A DNA stretch of 64,000 nucleotides, taken from Corella eumyota (Eukaryota; Chordata; Ascidiacea; Phlebobranchia; Corellidae). Numbering within the stretch: the first letter of the stretch is position 1; every line of letters starts with the position of its first letter. The notes below the pieces were generated by a model, which did not search any database, was not told the DNA's origin, and saw only the letters and a program-made list of their open reading frames with translations. The position numbers and the translations under genes are program-made. Below are positions 57,101 to 64,000 of the stretch, piece by piece. Location: contig OY720101.1 of NCBI GenBank assembly GCA_963082875.1, positions 12,175,671 through 12,239,670 of the forward strand. Reading direction: 5' to 3'.

Positions 57101-58166
57101 ATAAGATCACTGGGGATCGAACGCATGACCTCATGTAGTGTAGGAAGTTTTTCTGACCACTACACCACTCTGTCGGTTAATGAAATTCTTAATTTTTAAT
57201 ATTTTTTATAATTTTTTGTTTCAGGTCAATCCGTCCCAGTCTTACCCGGATGGCACCCTTTACCAAAACCAACACAACCACAATGTTCAACATGCTCGTC
57301 ACATGAACGGACTTCCTGCCGGTCATGACGACCCAGTTAAAAAATCCCAGTCACTGTACGTCATCAACACTAAGCCTACGCTTGTACCGGTAAAAACAAA
57401 GGCAGTACACGTACAGACGAACAATGTAAATGAGATTACTAACAAGGAACGGGAGGCTTTTAACTTTAAGCCTAGAAACAACAACGATAGAGTACATACT
57501 CAGAAAATTGATAATGAAAAGAACAATAATAAGTCCAACCAGTTGGTAAAAGAAGATAAAGTTAATACTGTAACGAATAAGGACAAGGCTAGAGCTACTA
57601 ACGCACCTCCACGAAAAGTTGTCATTCAAGCTTCTACGTCGGAACTGCTTCGCTGTTTGGGGGAATTTATATGCCGCCGCTGCCGCCGAGTACCTGACCT
57701 TGAGGTCAATGACGTCATTTCCTGGTTACGGGGCGTCGATCGTTCGTTGCTAATGCAAGGCTGGCAGGACATCACATTTATCATGCCGTCGAGCGTCGTA
57801 TTCATGTATATGCTCTGCCGCGAGATGGTGACAGAGAGCGTGAGCTCGGTATACGAAGTACAGTGTATTGTGTTAACCTGTCTGTATATGAGCTATTCTT
57901 ACATGGGCAACGAAATTTCCTACCCTCTTCGCCCGTTTCTAATTGAACCAGAACGGTACGCGTTTTGGGGAAGATGCTGTCGAATCATGAATAAATTGTC
58001 TGGCAAAATGCTACGAATAAACAACGACGCCCAGTTCTTTACGACAGTTTTTCGCGACTTGAAAGCATACAGCATGTCGTCGACCAAACCTAATTCCTAC
58101 GTACGCTCAATAGCGCCACACCACGGTAACAATATGAGGACAATAACCGTCGCTGCGGGGCGATGA
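54113..58166 (+). CDS. CDK5R1: CDK5 activator p35/p39
   Basis: Three exons, 54113-54178, 56534-56653 and 57225-58166, give 375 residues. p35/p39 bind and activate CDK5 in neurons. The C-terminal cyclin-box domain (about residues 208-350) is unmistakable: [18 protein letters not shown], then [50 protein letters not shown] and [14 protein letters not shown]. The N-terminus begins MGNSVAGE, consistent with Gly2 myristoylation as in vertebrate p35, although residue 6 is Ala instead of the favoured Ser. Exon 2 is basic ([19 protein letters not shown]), like the p35 p10 region. The linker is lysine- and asparagine-rich and contains KKSQSLYVI. Vertebrate p35 is 307 and p39 about 367 residues. The last exon is less AT-rich than its flanks. 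Exons 1 and 2 rest on splice signals and phase, so they are less certain than exon 3. Confidence 0.93.
54179..56533. other. p35 intron 1, AT-rich
   Basis: A 2.35-kb intron, long for this window. A minus-strand SINE tail scrap lies just inside it at about 54195-54260. Bases near 54457-54500 (aaaacatgccaaaacttatt) resemble a worn piece of the 180-bp repeat. Two less AT-rich blocks (about 55780-55960 and 56150-56220) are candidates for enhancers; nothing coding was recognised. Confidence 0.45.
56965..57179 (-). mobile_element. SINE abutting p35 exon 3
   Basis: Minus-strand copy without its tail, running into the reversed head (cactacaccactctgtcggt). It ends about 45 bases before the exon 3 acceptor, so the branch-point region lies next to or just beyond it. 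Confidence 0.82.
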
Positions 58167-58240
58167 TAAGGTGTAATCTATGAGATGATATTATTTAGAA
58201 AATTACAACGGCTCAAAACCAAAAAAATGTTGATATGAAA

Positions 58241-58279
58241 GTCACGTGGCAAGGTCACGTGATGCTACAAAGTCACGTG
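58241..58279. promoter_or_regulatory. triple GTCACGTG E-box cluster
   Basis: GTCACGTG occurs three times within 39 bases, at 58241-58248, 58254-58261 and 58272-58279, starting 75 bases after the p35 stop codon. This octamer is the core of the MITF/TFEB (CLEAR) and USF type site. It may lie in the p35 3' UTR or act as an enhancer; the sequence alone cannot tell. Confidence 0.4.
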
Positions 58280-58952
58280 TGTAGAGGTTTTGAACAAATT
58301 CAAATTCGGGGGAAGTGGAATTCTTCAACTAAAAACTTTTGTTTCAATTTTAAATGATCAAAAATGCACTTTAATAAAGGTCATTTGTACAACTCTATTT
58401 TTATACGGTTCCAATGCATTTTTCCTATACCAAAAAACAATGATTTTTAAAAAAGTCGAAAATTTAACCCAAAATAATTAAACTTTTATAAAAACTTAAA
58501 TTATTAAATCGAATTTTTATTTCACTCAAAATATCAAAAACTTAATGTATTCTGTTGTATAGGTTTTTGTTATTTCAAAATCCAAAATTTCTTCTGTTAT
58601 TTGAATAAGGTTAAAACACTGTGTTACCAATGTGTTGTTTACAAATTTTAAGTATTCTTTATTTCCTATTTTTCAAACTGAACCAAATTTTAAAAATTCC
58701 TTAATTAAAAAAATTGATATTTATGTGCAATATGTCCTTATTAAAATTGCTGTTTTATGTGATTTTATTTTTTTAAGCAACACAATCAAAATATACTAAA
58801 GTGTAACCGTTTGTGTTTTTACTAATATGTTATATGCGCACATTTGTTTACTATTTGAAGCATAGCCAATAAAAATTGCTGCTTTAATAATATAAGTTTT
58901 TTTTCTAATTAGGATAGAGTTATTTAAAAATAATAATGATTTAGTTTTATGC

Positions 58953-59203
58953 AGGCAGCGTGGTGTAGTGGTCATAACACTTGTCTTCACTACACGAGGT
59001 CCTCGGTTCGATCTCCACTGCCTTCAAGCGCCTTTAAGTAAGCTATAAACTCCTGCTAAGGCAACACTTAATCAGCAGATTATTATTATCGGGCAATAAC
59101 ATACCAAACTGCCAAAGTTAACTCAAGATTGGGTCGTGGTTACTGATGTTACGCTAAGTTTAGGTAGTAAAGTCGACCTTACTGGATCGACAATATCTAA
59201 ATG
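58953..59203 (+). mobile_element. tRNA-derived SINE
   Basis: Plus-strand copy with complete head (ggcagcgtggtgtagtggtc) and a somewhat diverged body and tail (actggatcgacaatatc in place of the usual end). Confidence 0.82.
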
Positions 59204-59496
59204 TTAAAAAAAAACATTTACATACGTTTCCGAATTACGCATCCCGTGTTTTTTAGTATATACATGTATGAGCAAGAGTTAACTTTTAGCCAGGCAGTTT
59301 TATTAGATGGGCTTTTTGTTAAAACACAATAAAATCGGTTTAAAATATTTTCTATTTTTTTTTAAGATGTTATTTCTAGCGACTGTTAACTTTTACTTAC
59401 CATGGTAACGCTTTTCCTTTTTCTATTTTTTTTTGCTTTTTTCTTAAATTTGAAAAACGTCATCATTTGACGAAGTTGATTTTAGAGAGAGGTTAT

Positions 59497-59525
59497 CACG
59501 TGGTTTGAATTTAAATAGCCACGTG
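59497..59525. promoter_or_regulatory. pair of CACGTGG E-boxes
   Basis: CACGTGG occurs at 59497-59503 and 59520-59526, 23 bases apart, around an ATTTAAAT palindrome. Possible bHLH site pair; no gene start was placed nearby. Confidence 0.28.
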
Positions 59526-59759
59526 GAACGACCATAGTTATTTTTTTAAAATAATAATATTATCAGGCTGAGTAAAATATGTTATCAGAAAGCTAGAATA
59601 AAATCTAGATTTGTAGTAAAGATTGTAGCAGTCAGTGTGATACAACAGGCAAATGAACATGTATTAATTTTGTTAACTAATTTTACATTAATCATAGTCT
59701 ATTTTTAATTATTTTTGCTTTAAAAAAATTATAAATTAATAATCACAAGATTAGTTAAA

Positions 59760-59966
59760 AGGTGTAGTGGTAAGAACACTTGCTACACTACACATGGGGT
59801 CGTGGGTTTAATCCCCACTGATCTCATGCTGTTGCGCCCTTGAATAAGGCACTATAAACGGTGTCACAGGCAATTTGAGACTGGGTCGGAGTAACTGATG
59901 TTACTCTCTGTTTAAGTCGCGCATTTGACTTTCCCACATCGAGGATAAAGATATATACAAAAAAAT
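59760..59966 (+). mobile_element. tRNA-derived SINE with body deletion
   Basis: It starts inside the head (ggtgtagtggtaagaacac) and goes from cactataaacggt directly to the cacaggcaattt tail half. The A-rich end is present. Confidence 0.83.
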
Positions 59967-60132
59967 GCTCAAATATTTTTTGCGGTAAGTTTCAATTTTC
60001 ATTACAGTTACTGATACTTAATCCAACAAATAGTGTCCAAGAAGTTTGTTGAAGAAATGGATTACGATCAAAACTGTATAGACCAAATCGGTAATTGATT
60101 AAAATTTTGTTATTAATTTATACCTGCAAAAA

Positions 60133-60355
60133 AGAGGTCGACTTTACTGCCTGGACAAAGGGGCAATTTTTAACCCTAACCCAGTTTTAAGTCACTAGCA
60201 ACCTTGTGTAGTGGTCTGAACACTTGTTTTAGTTTATGAGGTCCTGGGTATGATTCCCACCGCTTTGTCCCCTTGAGAAAGAAAGCATCTTATAATAGGC
60301 AAGCAATTATAATCAATATTATCCCAAAACACTGACGACAACTTGACACTGGGTT
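60133..60355. mobile_element. SINE tail (-) joined to SINE (+) within SLC5-like exon
   Basis: A minus-oriented tail piece (about 60133-60180) adjoins a plus copy (about 60190-60355). The plus copy's far end runs directly into the GGIKAVV codons of the SLC5-like remnant, so the insertion sits in former coding sequence. Confidence 0.7.
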
Positions 60356-60804
60356 TCCAACAACTGCTTTGATACCACCCTGGAAATAATAATAATATGT
60401 GTGTATTATTATAGAAAATGTGTAGCACTGGAGACTATACAGACATTAGGTCCTAGGTTATATTTGAATATTAAATTTTAACTTACTATTGTAGTATATA
60501 TTGTGCAGGTAACGCTGATAATCATAATTGACTCATATAAACCAATTGGTGTGACAGCACTCAAAGCAAGACCTGATATGTATCTTGTCATAGCCATGAA
60601 AAACATCTGAAAATTTATAAACAATTTTTATATTTTATAGTTCTTGCCGGTTTTCTTTAAACTTTTATTTAAATGATGGTTAGTACATATTTACTCCATT
60701 GCCATAACAAGATAAGAGGTAGCTTTCGAGCATTCTTGTGAAATCTAATTTCAAGTATCTACAAAGGTATTTTCTTTAATAAACTAATAAATATATTTTT
60801 ATAT

Positions 60805-61130
60805 GGTAACGTTATTTACCCTGACCAAGTCTTGAGTTAACTTTTGCAGTTTTTTTTAAAAATATATCTTTATCCTTGATGTGGGAAAGTCAAAATAGAG
60901 CAACATCAGTTACTCCAACCCAGTCTCGAGTTGCCTGTAGCAGTTTGGGATATTATATAGATTATAATTGCCCGATAATTATGCTGCTGATTAAGTGTTG
61001 GCTCAGCAGGAGTTAGTACTGTTTATAGCGCTTTACTCAAGGGCGCTACAGCATGAGATCAGTGGGGGTTGAACCAACGACCTCATGTATGGTGTAGCAA
61101 GTGTTCTTACCACTACACCACGCTGCCAGT
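60805..61130 (-). mobile_element. SINE tail scrap and full SINE
   Basis: A tail scrap at about 60805-60855 is followed by a near-complete minus copy at about 60860-61130 with a well-preserved head (cactacaccacgctgcc). Confidence 0.86.
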
Positions 61131-61184
61131 TTTTTAAAGAACACACACACACTGTTTATAATTGATTGGTAATTCTGTTTTTAC

Positions 61185-61303
61185 CAGTGGTTAATCCTAT
61201 TTAGAGTGTCTTATCAAGGATGCTACAGTATTAAAGCAGTAGGGATCGAACCCAGTATCTCATGTAGTGACAGTGTGTGTTTTAATTACTTCATTACTAC
61301 GCT
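61185..61303 (-). mobile_element. worn SINE head-body
   Basis: Minus-strand copy with body start (atgctacagtattaaagcag), B-box (gggatcgaacccagta) and a poor head. A CA microsatellite lies just before it at 61140-61151. Confidence 0.6.
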
Positions 61304-61664
61304 GTTAAAAAAAAAAATTGTTATCTCTGATGTTTTATGTAGAAACTCACAATACCTGAAACACTGACGATAGTTTAAGGCGGTGTATTAATGGCACATA
61401 ATATATCATAGCTATGAATCCTGACAGAATTGGCGTGACAACAAACCATCCTGCAATTGTGCCATATAAATATGTCTCAGTTGGTCCGGAAATAAAGGTT
61501 ACAGCTGATATTCTGCCAACAGCTAAAGACATACCAAGGGCCAACAACAAAAAAGGTTAAATTAGTTGTTTTTTAGTAACTTTAAATATAGTCAAGCAGT
61601 ATTTTAAAAAAGGTCGCCTTACAGTCATAGAGTCACATATCTTACACTGTACTCGACTTTTTTT

Positions 61665-62012
61665 TTTTAGGTCGAATGTGCGACCTAAACATAGAGTAAC
61701 ATCAGTTACTCCGACCTTGTCTCGAGTTGCCTGTGGCAGTTTGGAATAATTATAGATTATATAATTGGCCAGTAATTGTGCTGCTGATTAAGTGCTGATT
61801 CAGCAGGAGTTTATTCCGTTTATAGCACCCCCTAGGGCAGCTACAGCATGAGAGCAGTGGGAATTGAACCCCGACCTCATGTGTGTTGTAGCAAGTGTTT
61901 TTACCACTACACCATGCTGCCGGGTCAAGTTAACTTAGGCAAAATTTTTTAAGAATATTGTCAGATAAATAGTTTTAAATAATTAGCTTTTTTTTTTTTT
62001 TTTTTTTTTTGG
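61665..62012 (-). mobile_element. tRNA-derived SINE followed by a T run
   Basis: Minus-strand copy (about 61665-61922) from a truncated tail to an intact head. A run of about 23 T then 5 G follows at 61988-62015, outside the SINE. Confidence 0.82.
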
Positions 62013-62231
62013 GGGTTTTTGGCATGGCAGAAAGATTGACCATTGCATCTCATTAAATGGCGCAATGACATAAGCAGTAGGAAATAAATGACCTTATATT
62101 GCAAGGCAAAGTGTGTAACCACTAAATTGTGAAATTAGGCAGTGTGGCAATTTTTAATTAATGTCAGTATTTAGTATGTTAATAATCTAGCAATATTTAA
62201 TATAAGCTAATTAATATCAGTATGTTTTGAC

Positions 62232-62508
62232 TGGCAGCGTGGTGTAGTGGTAAAAACACTTGCTACACCACACATGAGGTCGTGGGTTCAATCCCCACAG
62301 ATTTTATGCTGTAGCGCCCTTGAGTAAGGCGCTATAAACGGTACAAACTCCTGCTGAGCCAATACTTAATCAGCAGTATAATTATCGGGCAATTATAATC
62401 TATAATATCCCAAACCACCACAGGCAACTCGAGACTGGGTTGGAGTAACTGATGTTACTCTATGTTTAAGTCGCGCATTCGACTTTTCCACATCGGAGAT
62501 AAAGAAAT
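62232..62508 (+). mobile_element. tRNA-derived SINE, full length
   Basis: Plus-strand copy close to consensus from ggcagcgtggtgtagtggta to the A-rich end. It lies in the intron between the second and third SLC5-like pieces. Confidence 0.9.
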
Positions 62509-63843
62509 ATAAAAAAATTAAAAAATTAAAAAAATGTAAATCTGGCAATATTGCTAGGTTTAGTAGTATTTTTAACATGCACATTTTCAAGACTGTGTAA
62601 ACAACAGATTGCCATATATTCAAACATTAGTTACTTATGTAATTTTTGTTTGACATAGGCTTTGAGTACAAGTTGTTGTTTAACATATTAAAGTGTTTTT
62701 TTTAATTATATCAAACATTTTACATCAGTTTAATGGTGATATTAAAAATTACACCCTTAAAATTTTAAACCATGGGTATATAAATACAGCCTAACAACTT
62801 TTAGTTCAATTGGAGTTGGAAAAAATTATAAAATACCTAGTAGTATAATTTTTATATCAGTTTTAATTAAAAAGAGAATCAAATTAAATCCTTAAACATT
62901 TTTTTATATTAACTTTTTAACACTTAAATTATTTTTGTATACCAAAATATATATATAAATGTTACAGAGATAAACAATGTGTTACCGGTGCCATATTTCT
63001 TCCTCCATAAGCATAGTTTTTAATATTTTTATTCCTATCTTTAAATGCATAAAATATTCCAATCAGCAATGAAACCATAAGCATTGCTATTTAAACAAAA
63101 AAAATTAATTCACATTAAAAAAATTAATAAAAAACCTAAAATAATTGGCATAACTTACTATAAATTTATTTTTTTGGTAGGGTCTATTTTTTTTGATTTT
63201 TATAGTTAACATATTACCATGCTCTTTTAATACAATATCAGATTCAGTTACTTTTAAATTTGTATGTTTATATTTATTTAATTTTTTTTATAATATTAAA
63301 TGAAAACTCACCAATAAAAACAATAAGGTCAACAGTTCCAAATTGTAAAGTATTCATTTTTCTTTTTTAAATATTACAAAAATTAAAATAACTTTACATT
63401 CGCTTATATATATAACTGCAAATCTGTACTATGCTGTTGCTGTATAAAAATGATATTAAATTAACATACGATCATACTAGTTTAATAAGATATACAAAAA
63501 GGTCTTTACTTTTAACAACATGCTTTAAATTGAACTTTAATAACAGAATCAGAAAAAATTAATTTAGAACATTTTTATGCGCTCTATCTTATAATAGCTT
63601 TATATTTTTTAATTTACTCAGGTTGTTTAAATAACGTTTTTTGTATCGTTTTTTATTGGCGCCAGCAACAATTAAAACGTTATATTAAAAATTAATATTC
63701 TACATAAAATGAAATAATATAGTTAACAATGTATTATCATATGGTCATTAAATTCAATTTTAAAAGGTCAGTAGGCCTATTTATACTTTAGTTACAGTTT
63801 TAAATTGTCTTTTATAAATTCTTTTATAAATTTTATAGATTTC

Positions 63844-63962
63844 ATTAAATTGATTTTGTCATTTTTTCCCGTCGCATTGTTGTAATATTAATTGTATATC
63901 GTATTTATTATTTACTTGTATCAATGCGCGAAAAACCAAAATAAAAAAAAAATAAATAAAAA
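63844..63962 (+). repeat. 180-bp A-tailed interspersed repeat, truncated copy 4
   Basis: On the plus strand it reads attgattttgtcattttttc then ccgtcgcattgttgtaatat and ends in an A-rich stretch. This is the 3' two-thirds of the repeat in the opposite orientation to copies 1-3, consistent with 5' truncation on insertion. Confidence 0.72.
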
Positions 63963-64000
63963 AAATTTCTTTGCAAAATAATACAAATCACAAAGCGTAT

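Larger units (their letters stand above)
58167..60005. other. spacer between p35 and SLC5-like remnant
   Basis: 3' flank of p35 on the plus strand and the region beyond the last visible exon of the minus-strand SLC5-like remnant. It holds the GTCACGTG cluster, a CACGTG pair at 59.5 kb and two SINEs. No further SLC5-like exon was recognised. Confidence 0.45.
60006..63357 (-). pseudogene. SLC5-type sodium-solute symporter, 5' part, probably decayed
   Basis: Six minus-strand pieces resemble SLC5A5/A8-type symporters in order: 63357-63312 (start MNTLQFGTVDLIVFIG), 63086-62986 (LLIGIFYAF, then YAYGGRNMAP), about 61556-61356 (LALGMSLAVGRISAVTFISG, then YYVPLIHRLKLSSVFQ), 60758-60687 (ILEIRFHKNARKL), 60606-60487 (TM segment, ALSAVTPIGLYESIM) and 60379-about 60357 (GGIKAVV). 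A further piece lies at 60073-60006 (FDRNPFLQQTSWTLFVG). The family motif GGLKAVxWTD is cut after GGIKAVV, where SINE sequence begins, and the segment up to FDRNP is missing. The third piece has no AG acceptor at the position its frame requires. Later family exons are absent before the p35 gene. Either this is a relic, or exons are misread or mis-assembled. An intact copy would be a plasma-membrane sodium-coupled transporter. Confidence 0.6.

Noticed and set aside
2637-62508. Genuine tRNA genes at the many B-box motifs
   Set aside because: Every strong B-box is followed by the same non-tRNA SINE body or is a SINE fragment. No copy shows a convincing acceptor stem by eye. A tRNAscan-type covariance search would settle it.
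1-64000. Retroviral, LTR or Polinton-type elements
   Set aside because: No reverse transcriptase, integrase, capsid or envelope-like frame and no long terminal repeats were recognised. The mobile DNA seen is SINE-type or short A-tailed repeats.

Overview
This is eukaryotic nuclear DNA: strongly AT-rich, with protein genes split into short exons by small introns (mostly 100-1000 bp) and littered with a tRNA-derived SINE. The gene set is chordate: a CDK5 activator, CALHM channels, a two-MARVEL MYADM-like protein, a TMED3/7 cargo receptor and a Polycomb CBX protein. The compact invertebrate layout, a polycystin-1-like receptor, a GPI-type CAP protein and splice-acceptor-like sites just upstream of several start codons all fit an ascidian tunicate, probably Ciona or a near relative. 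That assignment is inference; no species marker was tested.

Layout. 1-14.9 kb (+): 3' part of a large polycystin-1-like receptor with four sushi exons, a discoidin-like module, one membrane segment, a degenerate PLAT domain and four more membrane segments. It ends without the TRP-like channel half. 15.3-16.8 kb (-): a Polycomb CBX gene with chromodomain and C-terminal Pc box. 17.9-26.4 kb (+): three tandem CALHM channel genes of identical three-exon design, with a possible small minus-strand gene at 21 kb. 27.7-28.5 kb (+): intronless GPI-type CAP/CRISP-like protein. 31.0-33.1 kb (+): single-pass receptor with two thrombospondin type 1 repeats and a long tail. 34.2-35.5 kb (-): unrecognised basic protein. 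36.8-38.8 kb (+): TMED. 41.0-43.3 kb (+): MYADM-like. 44.5-47.6 kb (+): TPR protein. 47.6-54.1 kb: no gene seen. 54.1-58.2 kb (+): CDK5 activator p35/p39. 60.0-63.4 kb (-): 5' part of an SLC5 sodium-solute symporter that looks decayed.

The genes do not form a pathway. The most interesting theme is that two genes belong to families used in ascidian sperm-egg recognition: polycystin-1-like receptors (Ciona s-Themis) and GPI-anchored CRISP-like sperm proteins (Urabin). The receptor combines sushi and discoidin-like ectodomains with five membrane segments, no GPS motif and no channel, and is the best candidate for an undescribed system. A gamete role is a hypothesis.

About 40 SINE copies or pieces of one tRNA-derived family lie in introns and spacers on both strands. 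A second tRNA-derived family, an approximately 180-bp A-tailed repeat, a 25-bp minisatellite and several tandem duplications are also present. No retroviral, Polinton or CRISPR-like element was recognised. All exon borders were read by eye from GT-AG signals, reading phase and family resemblance, without transcript data.
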